Shown: positions 1-11,523 of the stretch, piece after piece
Layout of the letters: each line of letters starts with the position of its first letter
Position numbering within the stretch: position 1 is the first letter of the stretch
DNA from: Polyangium jinanense
GTDB lineage: Bacteria; Myxococcota; Polyangia; Polyangiales; Polyangiaceae
Assembly: GCF_028435365.1 (NCBI RefSeq)
Contig: NZ_JAGTJJ010000027.1
Coordinates: forward strand, 98,168-162,167
Length of the DNA: 64,000 bases
Direction: 5' to 3'
Program-made: the position numbers and the translations under genes
The notes under the pieces: generated by a model
Database searches by the model: none
The model's input: only the letters and a program-made list of their open reading frames with translations
What the model was told of the DNA's origin: nothing

Positions 1-112
1 CCACTTCTTCCTCCGCGGATACGCGGGCTCGGACGGCGACGCGCACTGCGGCCAGCTCCGGCTCCTGCCCGACATCCTGCGTGATCACGTCCTCCCCGCG
101 TCCCGCCCGTAG
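1..112 (+). CDS. C-terminal fragment of an unidentified protein
   Basis: The first codons of the window read openly in frame 2 for 36 residues (ending ...LRDHVLPASRP) and stop at TAG 110-112. The body lies outside the window, so no family can be assigned. The stop overlaps the ribosome binding site of the next gene (AGGAG at 111-115), which suggests the two genes are co-transcribed. Confidence 0.5.
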   Translation, partial: HFFLRGYAGSDGDAHCGQLRLLPDILRDHVLPASRP

Positions 113-125
113 GAGCCCCTCGGCC

Positions 126-1334
126 TTGGCCACACCTCGCTCTTCGCCGCTCTACCACGACGACGCGAAGCTCTTCTCGTTCCGCGGCGTCGTCATCGCC
201 CACGAGACGCACGCCGGCCGCCCGAGCGTGCTGCTCGATCGCACCGCGTTTTACCCCGAGTCCGGCGGGCAGATGGCCGATCGCGGCCGCCTCGACGAGG
301 CCGCCGTCGTCGACGTGCAGGTCGACGACGAGGGCCGCATCCATCACGTGCTCGAAGGCCCGCTGCCCGCGATCGGCGCCGAGGTCTCGGGCTCGATCGA
401 CAAGCCGCGCCGCCTCATCCACATGGCGCAGCACACCGGGCAGCACATGCTCTCGCGCGCGCTCGCCGACGTCGCCCGCGCCGAGACCGTCTCCTCGCGC
501 CTCGGCGAAAGCGCGTGCACGATCGACCTCGACGTCGCCGCCCTCGACGAGCGCGCCGTCGCCGAGGCCGAGGCTCTCGTCAACGCCGTCATCGACGACG
601 ACGCTCCGATCCGCGCGTTTTTCCCCTCCGAGGACGAGCTCCGCGCGCTCCCGCTGCGAAGGCAGCCCAAGGTGCACGAGAACGTGCGTGTCGTCGCGAT
701 CGGCGACTTCGACGTCTCCCCCTGCGGCGGCACGCACTGCACGAACACCGCGCAGGTCGGCTTCGTTCGCATCGACGGGCTCGAGCGGTACAAGGGCAAG
801 ATGCGCGTCACGTTCTCCGCGGGCGTGCGGGCCCGGACGAAGCTCTCCCGCGAGGCGGACGTCGTGCGCGCGCTCGCCCGCGATCTCACCTGCGGTCCGG
901 ACGACGTGCCCGCGGGCATCGAGAAGCTGCGTCGCGAGCTCGACGAGGCGCGTCAGGCGCTCGGACGCGTGCGAGGACGCGTGGCCGGGGCGATCGCCGA
1001 GGCGCTCGTGAAAGAGACGCGGGCGCGGGGCGAGCGAGCGGTGATCGGCGTCATCGACGATGCTTCGCTCGACCTCGTGCGCGCGGTGGCCGGGCGCATC
1101 ACGGCCGAAGGAGATCTCGTCGCGCTGCTCGCGGGCGAGGCCGACGGCGGCACGATCGTGCTCGCGGCGCGTGGCCCCTCGAGCGACTTCGACTGCGGCG
1201 CCTTCCTGAAACGCGCGGCGATCGCGGCGGGCGGGCGCGGCGGCGGCAGGCCCGAGCGCGCCGAGGGCCGCTTGCCCGCGGGGATCGACTGGAAGGCGAT
1301 CGCGGCCGCGACGCTCGTTACGCCCGGCCGCTGA
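126..1334 (+). CDS. AlaX-like alanyl-tRNA editing protein with DHHA1 domain
   Basis: A free-standing relative of the editing and C-terminal parts of alanyl-tRNA synthetase. Such proteins hydrolyse Ser- or Gly-mischarged tRNA-Ala in trans in the cytoplasm. Visible: a threonyl/alanyl second-additional-domain fold with the zinc motif HTGQH (His103, His107) and the second half CGGTHC (Cys200, His204), then a coiled linker and a DHHA1-like C-terminus ending in a GGGRPERAEG-type segment. There is no catalytic synthetase core, as expected for long AlaX proteins (about 400 residues). I chose TTG 126 because AGGAG sits 10 bases upstream. A GTG at 81 in the same frame would add 15 residues but overlaps the previous gene. 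Confidence 0.85.
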   Translation: MATPRSSPLYHDDAKLFSFRGVVIAHETHAGRPSVLLDRTAFYPESGGQMADRGRLDEAAVVDVQVDDEGRIHHVLEGPLPAIGAEVSGSIDKPRRLIHMAQHTGQHMLSRALADVARAETVSSRLGESACTIDLDVAALDERAVAEAEALVNAVIDDDAPIRAFFPSEDELRALPLRRQPKVHENVRVVAIGDFDVSPCGGTHCTNTAQVGFVRIDGLERYKGKMRVTFSAGVRARTKLSREADVVRALARDLTCGPDDVPAGIEKLRRELDEARQALGRVRGRVAGAIAEALVKETRARGERAVIGVIDDASLDLVRAVAGRITAEGDLVALLAGEADGGTIVLAARGPSSDFDCGAFLKRAAIAAGGRGGGRPERAEGRLPAGIDWKAIAAATLVTPGR

Positions 1335-1346
1335 TCACACGCTCGT

Positions 1347-2459
1347 TCACAGGTTGCTGCATGCGTCGGTGATGGGATCGGTCTCCACCGGGCATCCACC
1401 GGAGCTCGGCGGGGACGGCATCACCGGCCCGAGCATGGCCGCGTCCGCCTCGAAGTTCATGCCGAACGACAGCGCCTCGCAGGGCGTGTCCTTGTCGGTC
1501 GCGTCGGTGAGCAGCACGTCGGCCGCGCGACACGTGATCTGCCGCGTCGCCGGGTAGAGCGTCGCATCCGTGCAGAGCGGGTTTCCCTTCGTGTCGCGGA
1601 AGCTCGCGAGCGTGGGGAACAGCGCAGACACGGGCAACTTCGCGCCGATCCTGCCCTCGCGCAGCTGGTACAGCCCACCCGCCGTCCGATCGATGCGCGC
1701 CACGAGCACCAGGTTCGACAGCGCCGCCTGCATCGACGCGAGCGCGCCGTCCGAGATCACGAGCGGAGCTTGGGGCAGCCGGGCGACGAGCTTGCCGCCC
1801 GTCACGTACGCAGCGCCGTCGACGAACTGCGGCGCGTACGGATCCATCGGGATCGGCGCGAGAAACTCCTGCCGGATCGACCACGCATCCGCGCCTTGCC
1901 ACGCCGGCGACGCCGAGAGCCCGAGGCTCCCGTACCAGCCGACCTCCACCTGATCGTCGTCGCTCCCCCCGCTGTAGCCTCGCACGCGGACGAGCACGCT
2001 CCACTGCCCGGACTCGACGAGCCCGCGCAGGAAGCTCGACATGCTCTCCACATTGAGGATGTACGCGAGCGCGCCGAAGAGCGCGTAACTCGCGGCGTCG
2101 TGACCGCTGTCGTCGTCGCAATACCCTTTGTCGTCCGACGGATCGACCGACCCGCACCCGCGCTTGTCCTCGGTGCACGAGCACAACCCGTCGAGGTTCA
2201 GCCCGGGCAGCGCGTCGTTCAGGCCTTTTTCCATGTCGATCGTGCGGAGCGCCACGACGAACTCCCCCTCGCCGCTCCCGCCCGCCACCATCGGCGGCGC
2301 GGGGATCTCGTCGCGCACGCACATCGCCGGCGCCGCGCCCGTGCCTCCGCCGCCTGCCCCGAGCGAGAGCTCGTCCGGGATGCCGCCCAGAACCTGGCAC
2401 CCGGCCGCCCCTGAAAGTACGACGAAGAGCCCACGTGTAGCGCTCCTCCGAACCGCCAT
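1347..2459 (-). CDS. Lipoprotein of unknown function
   Basis: A 370-residue secreted lipoprotein. The start at 2459 has AGGAGG six bases upstream; an upstream in-frame start would lack this. The signal peptide ends in a lipobox at LSGAAGC (Cys21), followed by a Gly-rich linker. The body contains several cysteines (for example CSCTEDKRGCG), as in disulphide-bearing periplasmic or surface proteins. I do not recognise a family. It is convergent with the AlaX gene (12-bp gap) and divergent from the next lipoprotein gene. Confidence 0.7.
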   Translation of the reverse strand: MAVRRSATRGLFVVLSGAAGCQVLGGIPDELSLGAGGGGTGAAPAMCVRDEIPAPPMVAGGSGEGEFVVALRTIDMEKGLNDALPGLNLDGLCSCTEDKRGCGSVDPSDDKGYCDDDSGHDAASYALFGALAYILNVESMSSFLRGLVESGQWSVLVRVRGYSGGSDDDQVEVGWYGSLGLSASPAWQGADAWSIRQEFLAPIPMDPYAPQFVDGAAYVTGGKLVARLPQAPLVISDGALASMQAALSNLVLVARIDRTAGGLYQLREGRIGAKLPVSALFPTLASFRDTKGNPLCTDATLYPATRQITCRAADVLLTDATDKDTPCEALSFGMNFEADAAMLGPVMPSPPSSGGCPVETDPITDACSNL

Positions 2460-2644
2460 CGCTCCTCCTGAAAGGGCAGGACCGCGCGCGGAGATCACGG
2501 CGCGCGCCCGCGATCGAGCAGATCACGATTGGGGCGGGCCGTCCACCCGCACCCCGAGCGTCGCGGCGGACGCCCGGGGCGGGCGCGCGGCGAGCTCGTG
2601 TGTTTTGCCTGGCATCGAGCCGGTCCATCGGCTACGCCGGCCCC

Positions 2645-3811
2645 ATGCGCCGCCGGACCCTCGCGCTCGTGCCGCTCGTCGCCCTCGCCCTCGCGAGCAC
2701 GGCGTGCGACGAGACGTCCGACACCGACATCGATCTCGACGCCACGACGACCGTGCCGACCAGCATCGTGGTCGACCCGAGCCTCTTCCTGGGCGACGTG
2801 CCTTGCTCCGCTGCGAGCGGCGCCATGCAGAGCTACGTGGCCACCGTCCTCGACGTCACCGACGTGTCCGCGCCCTTCCCGCTCCCCTCGTCGCCGCCCA
2901 TCACCTGCACGGCGAGCGTCATCTTCCGGCAGATCCTCGTCGGCCACGCCTACCGCGTCCAGATCGACGGCTACGACGTCCCCGCCGCGGAGCTCACGCC
3001 CATCGGCGGCAGCTCCTCCGGCAGCCGCAGCATGGTCCGCCGCGCCGCGCCGGCCGCGGGCACCGTCGCGCCGGTCTGGTCCACCTTCTGCGAGGACCTC
3101 ACCGCGCAGAAGAACGTCCGCTCCACGCCGAAGACGTGCGAGGAGCTTGCGCCGCTCTCCACCGAGACCGGCGTTCTCGTCAATCCCCGCGCCACCCTCG
3201 CCGGCACGAGCGCCATCCCCGGCCTCGAGCTCACGTGCACGCAGGCCTCGCTCGATCCGCTGGGCAACCCCGTGATCACCGGCGACGTCGCGAGCTTCGA
3301 CGTGCGCCCGACCGATCCGGCCCTCGCCCCGCTCGTGAACCTCCCCTGCACGAGCCCTGCGCCTGCGCCGTACACGCAGAACATCAAGCCTGGCCAGAGC
3401 TACGGCTTCCGCGTCGAGGCGCGTGCCGTGGCCGGCGGACCCGTCACGTGGGGCGCCTCCTGCACGGCGCTCGCCGTGGAAGGCCTCGTGGTCCATGCGC
3501 TCTGCGATCCGCTGAGCAAGGACGGCGCGCTCGACCTCTCCCTCGCGGACGTCCTCGCGGCTGCCGGCACCTCGTGCGTGAAGGAGAACGTCGTGACGTA
3601 CGATGCCGTCCTCGGCGCGCCCGGCGATCTCGAGGCCGACGCCATCGATTGCAGCAAGCCCATCCGCTTCACGCCGATCGCCCCCGGCGCCTACGCGGAC
3701 ATCAAGCTCGTCGGCCGCGACGCTGCGGGCGCTGTGGCTGTGACCGCCACGTGCACCGCCGAGATCGCCCCCGGCGCGGTCAGCACGGCCACTTGCACGC
3801 TCACGCCTTGA
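2645..3811 (+). CDS. Lipoprotein of unknown function
   Basis: A 388-residue predicted lipoprotein. The signal peptide starts MRRRTLALVPL and the lipobox is ASTAC (Cys21). The mature part has recurrent cysteine-containing segments (PCSAA, ITCTAS, LTCTQA, LPCTSP, ATCTAE), suggesting repeated beta-sandwich-like units with disulphides, but no family is recognised. ATG 2645 is preferred over an ATG 45 bases upstream because it opens directly into the signal peptide. It is transcribed divergently from the 1347-2459 lipoprotein across about 185 bp. Confidence 0.7.
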   Translation: MRRRTLALVPLVALALASTACDETSDTDIDLDATTTVPTSIVVDPSLFLGDVPCSAASGAMQSYVATVLDVTDVSAPFPLPSSPPITCTASVIFRQILVGHAYRVQIDGYDVPAAELTPIGGSSSGSRSMVRRAAPAAGTVAPVWSTFCEDLTAQKNVRSTPKTCEELAPLSTETGVLVNPRATLAGTSAIPGLELTCTQASLDPLGNPVITGDVASFDVRPTDPALAPLVNLPCTSPAPAPYTQNIKPGQSYGFRVEARAVAGGPVTWGASCTALAVEGLVVHALCDPLSKDGALDLSLADVLAAAGTSCVKENVVTYDAVLGAPGDLEADAIDCSKPIRFTPIAPGAYADIKLVGRDAAGAVAVTATCTAEIAPGAVSTATCTLTP

Positions 3812-3886
3812 GCCTCTTCGCGGACGGCCCAGACGGACCGACCGAGCCAGCGCCGCGACGCACCGATTCCTGGGCACAAAACCCTC

Positions 3887-3918
3887 GAACCTGATTGCAG
3901 GTTCACGGGTCGTATACT
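3887..3918. promoter_or_regulatory. Inverted repeat and candidate -10 box upstream of gyrA
   Basis: A perfect 7-bp inverted repeat, GAACCTG-attg-CAGGTTC, lies at 3887-3904. It is followed by TATACT at 3913-3918, which could serve as a -10 hexamer. The dyad would then overlap the -35 position, a place where a repressor or activator could act. No good -35 hexamer is present, so the promoter call is tentative. Confidence 0.35.
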
Positions 3919-4000
3919 ACCTGAGAGCGTCCTCCGGCCGGCGTGAGACGAGGCTTTTTCCGGGCCTCCGCGTGCGCCAGGCCCAGGCCCGAGCGGCGGT

Positions 4001-6619
<2,619 letters not shown>

Positions 6620-6698
6620 CAACCCGCCCCCCTGGCACCTCGCGTGACCAGGAGCTAACGTAAGTCCTGTCACACAGCATCGCCGGGGCTCACCCGGT

Positions 6699-6758
6699 CA
6701 CCCGGGGGACCCCGGGGGTTTGGGGGCGTAGCTCGGCTCGTCCGGGCGAAGCCCCCAA
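6699..6758 (+). other. GC-rich structured leader between gyrA and the sugar transferase
   Basis: The 220-bp gap holds two tandem CCCGGGGG words and a stem TTGGGGGC (6720-6727) pairing with GCCCCCAA (6751-6758) across a 23-nt loop. It lies downstream of gyrA and upstream of the next start. It could end gyrA transcription or structure the leader of the next gene. There is no T-tract. Confidence 0.3.
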
Positions 6759-6840
6759 GCGTTGACGGGGTTTTGGGGAGCTTGGGGGGTGCGACGCGCA
6801 GGCTCGGATGCGTGTGGGCCCTCCATTGCTGGGGGGCAAC

Positions 6841-8211
6841 ATGCTCGAGCTATTTCGGTCGCGACGCCGTGCCATCGTATGGTTCGTCGAGGCGGCCCTG
6901 CTCGTATCGCTCGTCTGCGCGGGTGCGGCGGCGATCGAGGGGTATCGTGACGTCGCCACGCTCTCCCGCGTGCTCGACGCCGCGGCGATCACGCTCGTGG
7001 CGCAGGCGTCGCTCTATTACCATGGCCTTTACGGACCTTCGCCCATTCGCGACCTCCGTACCCTGGCCTGGAAAGTCGCGCGGGCCCTCGCCGTCTCGGT
7101 GCTCCTGCTCTGGCTCGTCTTCCAGGGTTTTTCGGACGACGCGGGCGAGCGCTTCGGCGCCGTGGCGCTCGGGCTCGCGGCAGGCGCGCTCGTCTTGCCC
7201 CTCTTTCGCACCGGGCTCGCGCGTGCCGCGGCGAGTGATCGGCTCTGCAAGCGGACCCTGGTCCTCGGCTCGGGACCGCTCGCGGACGCGGTGATCACGG
7301 GCGCCCGGACCCACGACACCGGCGGCATGCGTTTCGTCGGCCGGCTCGTGCAGGAGGGCGACCCGGGCCGCGCCGCCCCCGACGTCCTCGGCACGTACGA
7401 CGAATTGCCGCGCATCGCCGCGGCTCACGGCGTCCGGCACATCATCGTCTGCGCCGCGGATCGCCGGGGCAAATTGCCCATCGATGCGCTTCTCGAGCTC
7501 AAATTCCGGGGCATCGAGATCGAGGAAGGCGTGGAGTTCTACGAGCGCATCACGGGCAAAATCTTCGTCCGTGAATTACGCCCGAGCCAGCTCGTGTTCG
7601 CGCACGGGTTCCGCGTCGCGAAGCGGACGCTCCTCGGCAAGCGTATTCTCGACGTCGTCTGCGCCTCGCTCGGCCTCGTGCTCGCCTCTCCGCTGATGCT
7701 GCTCACGGCGCTCGCGATCAAGCTCGACTCGGCGGGCCCGGTCCTTTATTCGCAGGTGCGTGCCGGCGTCTACGGCCGGCCCTTCACCATTTACAAGTTC
7801 CGCTCGATGCGCACGGACGCGGAGGCCGATGGAAAAGCGCGCTGGGCATCGGAGGACGATCCGCGCGTGACGCGTGTGGGCCGGTTCATTCGCAAGACCC
7901 GTCTCGACGAGCTGCCGCAGCTCTGGAACGTGCTCGCCGGCGACATGAGCCTGGTCGGTCCGCGGCCGGAGCGGCCGAACTTCACGGAGGAGCTCGAAAA
8001 AGCGATTCCCTTCTTCCGGCAGCGGCTCTTCGTCAAGCCGGGCCTGACGGGTTATGCCCAGGTCCGCTACCATTACGGAGCGACGACCGAGGACCAGCTC
8101 GAAAAGCTCCAGCACGACCTGTTCTACATCAAGACGCTGTCGGTGTGGTTCGACCTGTCGATTTTGCTCGATACGGTGAAGGTGGTGCTCCTCCGGATTG
8201 GAGCGCGCTGA
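6841..8211 (+). CDS. Polyprenyl-phosphate sugar-1-phosphate transferase (polysaccharide priming enzyme)
   Basis: Starts exopolysaccharide repeat-unit assembly by moving a sugar-1-phosphate from a nucleotide sugar to undecaprenyl phosphate at the inner membrane. Visible over 456 residues: four N-terminal membrane segments, a Rossmann-like cytoplasmic module beginning [11 protein letters not shown], a fifth hydrophobic segment near residue 285, and the catalytic domain with [23 protein letters not shown] (Asp-Glu dyad) and SLVGPRPE. This is the WbaP/WcaJ-type full-length architecture. ATG 6841 follows a G-run and opens into the first membrane helix; an upstream ATG at 6808 is possible. The donor sugar cannot be read from the sequence. 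Confidence 0.9.
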   Translation: MLELFRSRRRAIVWFVEAALLVSLVCAGAAAIEGYRDVATLSRVLDAAAITLVAQASLYYHGLYGPSPIRDLRTLAWKVARALAVSVLLLWLVFQGFSDDAGERFGAVALGLAAGALVLPLFRTGLARAAASDRLCKRTLVLGSGPLADAVITGARTHDTGGMRFVGRLVQEGDPGRAAPDVLGTYDELPRIAAAHGVRHIIVCAADRRGKLPIDALLELKFRGIEIEEGVEFYERITGKIFVRELRPSQLVFAHGFRVAKRTLLGKRILDVVCASLGLVLASPLMLLTALAIKLDSAGPVLYSQVRAGVYGRPFTIYKFRSMRTDAEADGKARWASEDDPRVTRVGRFIRKTRLDELPQLWNVLAGDMSLVGPRPERPNFTEELEKAIPFFRQRLFVKPGLTGYAQVRYHYGATTEDQLEKLQHDLFYIKTLSVWFDLSILLDTVKVVLLRIGAR

Positions 8212-8229
8212 ATCTCGGCTGGGGCCGCT

Positions 8230-8542
8230 GCGCTGGGGCGTTGCCCCAGGCCCCACCGGGGCTATCCGCCCCTGGACCCGGACCAGCGCAAGCGCTGGAC
8301 CGTTGGTCGATGAACTGCGCAATGCGCAGTTCATCGAACGGGCCGAGTCAAGACCAGCGAAGGCCCTGCCAACCGAGACCGCCGCGCTGACCTTTCGATC
8401 GGCAACGCTGTCCCTGGTCTTCCAACGGGCCCGTTGGAAGAACTGCGCATCGCGCAGTTCTTCCACCCTCGGTCCAGGCCGTGCCTGGTCCGGGTCGAGG
8501 GGCGGACAGCCCCCGCGGGGTCCGGGGCAGCGCCCCGGCGCG
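8230..8542. repeat. Dispersed mirrored multi-hairpin element, copy A
   Basis: Starts 19 bp after the sugar-transferase stop. Outer hairpin CTGGGGC-gtt-GCCCCAG (8233-8249), then a GGGG-ctatccg-CCCC hairpin, then CCAGCGC/GCGCTGG, then GATGAACTGCGC/GCGCAGTTCATC. After a core of about 80 bp the same four hairpin types follow in mirror order (GAAGAACTGCGC/GCGCAGTTCTTC, CCAGGC/GCCTGG and so on). It sits between convergent genes and is followed by a 43-bp tandem array. The core runs in the same direction as in copies B and C. Confidence 0.92.
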
Positions 8543-8560
8543 ACGGCCTCGATCCCCGCC

Positions 8561-8800
8561 TGGATCGCCCCTAGCGCCTCGCGCAACGGGGTCACTCGAC
8601 GCCTGGATCGCACCTTGCGCCTCACGCAACCGGGTCGATCGAGACCTCGATCGCACCCGGCGCGTCACGCAACTGGGTCGATCTAGACCTCGATCGCACC
8701 TCGCGCCTCACGTGCGAGGGTCACTCGACACTTGGATCGCACCCGGCGCCTCACGCAACTGTGTCGATCCAGGTCTCGATCCACCCAGTTTCGCAAGTTG
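8561..8800. repeat. 43-bp tandem repeat array (five full units plus a partial)
   Basis: Units start at 8561, 8604, 8647, 8690 and 8733, with a partial unit at 8776. Each full unit is exactly 43 bp and begins T(G/C)GATCGC(A/C)C, with a shared middle CGCCTCACGCAA and an end such as GGTCGAT or GGTCACT. It fills the space between repeat copy A and the convergent end of the outer-membrane-like gene, and I see no coding frame in it. Confidence 0.88.
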
Positions 8801-8813
8801 CACTACATATTCG

Positions 8814-10205
8814 TCACTCCTCGTAGAACGCGTCTTCGTCCTCCTCCGTCGTCCCCTTCCGCCCCGCCGCCCCGCCTGCCGCGCGCGCCTCCTCCTCATC
8901 GAGTACCGCTGGCCGCGCTTCCTGGTCCTGCAGGTCCGGATCCCGCGGCATGCGCCGCATCGGATCCGTCGAGCCGATCGCCGAGATTGCCACCGTCACC
9001 ATCGTCCGGAACGTCGGCGCCGACGCGCCCGTTGGGTCCGGCTCGAAGCGCATGTTGATGAGCTCGAGATCGACCCCGCCCGTCAGGATGAGCCCCGTCG
9101 CCAGCGGGATTCCGAGTGAGCCGCCTGCGGCCACTGCCGTCGTTACGAATTTGCCCTCGGGCAGCGGTGTTCCCGCCGGCAATCCGAGCCTCGGCTGCGT
9201 CGCGAGGGGCGCCTCTCCGTGGCGGAAGCGCAGGATCCAGCGGGCGATCACGCTCCGGAACTCCCGCCCTCCCCGCGGCCGGCTCCACATTTCGAGCCCC
9301 GCCGCGTGCTGCGCCCCGAACCCGATTCGCGGGCCGAGCGACGAGTACGAAAATCCGTACGTCCCGACAATCCCGTATCCGCGCCCGGCATATCGCGCGT
9401 CGATCCGCGCGTCCGGCGCGATCACGCTCGAGGACTCGTCCTTGAGGAACGTCGGCGGACTCGCGACCGTCATCCCGAGCGCAGCGGCACCCCGGATCCG
9501 CCGGGAAATCTCGAACGTCGCGGATGCGAGGCCCGAGACGGTGGTGATGTCCGCCGGCCCGCGCGTGAGGTCCACGTCGAGCAGTGCGTGCTCGAAATGG
9601 GTGTAGCCTGCCCGCACGATGGGCCCGAGGCGGAATCGACGGCCGGCGAGCCACGAAAACGACGCGCTCCCGAGGACCGCGTGGCTATCGAGCCCCACGG
9701 CCTCGGGGTGATCCGCGGCGACGGCGCCCGCTTGCGTGTATCCCGCCTCGAAACGCGCATATGACCGCGGCGTCGTGGTCGCGGTGAATCCGACGCGGCT
9801 CCCGAGCGTGTAAATGACCCTTCCCTGGAGAAAAGGATCCCGCGCCGTCAGATCATTCGTGGCGCGGAGGCCGAGCCGCGACGCGAGCAGGCCGTCCGCG
9901 GAGAAAGAAAAGGCCGTGCGGGGCGAGGTCACGACATCGAGCCGCGTCACCGCCGTGCCCGCGATGTCCTGCGGGGACAAGGCGCCCCGCGTCGCCGCCA
10001 GCGCACGCCCGTAACGCCCGGAAATGTCGAGCAAAAAGGCCGCGCGGGTGGCGCGCGAGACGATCCTCGCCGCGCCGTCCACGCTCGTCAGCGCGATGCC
10101 ATAACCGCCCGTGGGCGTGATACCCGTGACCGCGCTTTGCTCGACTGTGACCGACGCCGTCGCGTCCGTGACGGCGAGCCCTCCTGCGGGGAAAAGACCC
10201 AGCAT
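8814..10205 (-). CDS. Probable outer-membrane beta-barrel protein of the polysaccharide locus
   Basis: 463 residues with many alternating hydrophobic/polar strands ending in aromatic residues (for example RVGFTATTTPRSYARFEAGY and GYGIVGTYGFSYSSLGP), as in outer-membrane barrels. The C-terminus is a highly acidic tail (EEDEDAFYEE). The start has AGGAGG four bases upstream. It follows the GT2 gene by 33 bp on the same strand, so the two probably form an operon; a role in polysaccharide export or assembly is inferred from context only. No clear cleavable signal peptide is visible at the chosen start. Confidence 0.65.
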   Translation of the reverse strand: MLGLFPAGGLAVTDATASVTVEQSAVTGITPTGGYGIALTSVDGAARIVSRATRAAFLLDISGRYGRALAATRGALSPQDIAGTAVTRLDVVTSPRTAFSFSADGLLASRLGLRATNDLTARDPFLQGRVIYTLGSRVGFTATTTPRSYARFEAGYTQAGAVAADHPEAVGLDSHAVLGSASFSWLAGRRFRLGPIVRAGYTHFEHALLDVDLTRGPADITTVSGLASATFEISRRIRGAAALGMTVASPPTFLKDESSSVIAPDARIDARYAGRGYGIVGTYGFSYSSLGPRIGFGAQHAAGLEMWSRPRGGREFRSVIARWILRFRHGEAPLATQPRLGLPAGTPLPEGKFVTTAVAAGGSLGIPLATGLILTGGVDLELINMRFEPDPTGASAPTFRTMVTVAISAIGSTDPMRRMPRDPDLQDQEARPAVLDEEEARAAGGAAGRKGTTEEDEDAFYEE

Positions 10206-10238
10206 GCGCCTCCTGTTCGTCCCGAGCCGTTCGGCACT

Positions 10239-11315
10239 CTATCGAGCCGTCAGCCGCTCCGGCTCCGCGTCCCGCAATGGCTCCTGCGCATACCGCGCGA
10301 GCCCGACCGCGAAGCCGAGCCCGTGCGCGAGGTGCATCACGGGAAACATCGCTGCCACGAGGAAAACCAGGCGCCCGTCGCCGCGCCGCGAAGCCCACGC
10401 CGCCGCCGCGAAAATGGCCAGCGTATACACGGACACGGCCGCGCCGAGGACCGGCCTCGCCGGCGGATAAAAGGCCGCGAGCGCCGCGAGCACGGTGAAC
10501 GTGACCAGCGTCGCGAACGGGATCAAGGGCCGGATCGACGGCGGCAATCCTCGCCTGAGGATCGTCCGTGCGCGCCCCGCGCCGTAATTGAAATATTGCT
10601 GGAACAACGTGGGAAACGATGACCGCGGATAATAATGACCCACGATGTCGCGCGACTGGTAGATGCGCCCGCCGCGCTCCAGGATCCGCTGGTTCAGCTC
10701 CGCGTCCTCGTTCGTCCGCGCGTCCGGGTCGAAGAGGCCCGCGAGCTCGAAGGCCTCGCGGCGGAAGGCCCCGCACCACACGCTCTCGACGTATCCCTCG
10801 CGATGCGGGTCGCGGGACGCCGATCCGCCCACGCCGAGCGGGCTCCCGAGCGCCGCGCAGAGCGCCTTCTGAAACGTGGTCTTCGCCCGCGGCCGCATGG
10901 CGCCGCCCACATTGAGCGCCCCCGTCCGCCGAAGCGCCGCGACGGACGCGGCCACGTAGCCGGGATCGTAATCGGCGTGGGCGTCCATGCGCACGATCAC
11001 GTCCCCGCGGGAGCGCTTGATCGCCATGTTCATGGCCGCGGCCTGGAGGCGCTGGGGATTGTCGAGCAGGATGATCCGGGGATCCTCGTCAGCGAGCGCG
11101 CGCACGATGTCCCGCGTCCTGTCGAGGGAGCGGCCGTCGACGACGAAGATCTCCAGGCGATCGGCTGGATATCGTTGTCCGGCCGCCGCATGCACGACCC
11201 GCTCGATGTGCTCCTCTTCATTGTAACACGGAATCACGATCGAACAGAAGGGACGTTCGGCGAGCGTCCGAAGGATCACGCCGCCGCGCCCCGACTCGGG
11301 TCCCCAATCATCCAT
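10239..11315 (-). CDS. Family 2 glycosyltransferase, ExoA-like
   Basis: An inverting GT-A glycosyltransferase likely to extend a lipid-linked glycan on the cytoplasmic face of the inner membrane. Visible: the family opening CSIVIPCYNEEEHIERVV near residue 25, the metal-binding region VRMDAHADYDPG, the acceptor-side segment TNEDAELNQRI, and three C-terminal hydrophobic segments, an arrangement like succinoglycan ExoA. I chose ATG 11315 (GGGGGG a few bases upstream, 358 residues). ATG 11390 is an alternative that adds 25 residues. It is divergent from the GT4 gene across about 210 bp in which I see no clear promoter. Confidence 0.85.
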   Translation of the reverse strand: MDDWGPESGRGGVILRTLAERPFCSIVIPCYNEEEHIERVVHAAAGQRYPADRLEIFVVDGRSLDRTRDIVRALADEDPRIILLDNPQRLQAAAMNMAIKRSRGDVIVRMDAHADYDPGYVAASVAALRRTGALNVGGAMRPRAKTTFQKALCAALGSPLGVGGSASRDPHREGYVESVWCGAFRREAFELAGLFDPDARTNEDAELNQRILERGGRIYQSRDIVGHYYPRSSFPTLFQQYFNYGAGRARTILRRGLPPSIRPLIPFATLVTFTVLAALAAFYPPARPVLGAAVSVYTLAIFAAAAWASRRGDGRLVFLVAAMFPVMHLAHGLGFAVGLARYAQEPLRDAEPERLTAR

Positions 11316-11523
11316 CCAAAGCCCCCCGAAAAGCCACGAGAAGAGCTCGAACCCGAAAGGCCCGGCCCCAGACCACGACGCGGCCAGCATCCCACAACGT
11401 GACTCCTTTTCAATCGGGCGAAATCCGAGTCCGATTGCAGGGTGCCCCGGGCGGGCGGATCCAGCGAATCCGAGTTCACGAACATGCGAGTTGCGAACGC
11501 GAATTCGCATGCAATGCTGGTAG

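Noticed and set aside
6719..6760. tRNA-like start (GGGGGCGTAGCTCGG) before the sugar transferase
   Set aside because: No anticodon arm, T-arm or acceptor complement of the right length follows; only a stem with a 23-nt loop is present.
8230..8542. CRISPR array or retron RNA as an explanation of the repeated palindromes
   Set aside because: Copies are single, about 10 kb apart, with no spacers, leader, cas genes or reverse transcriptase nearby.
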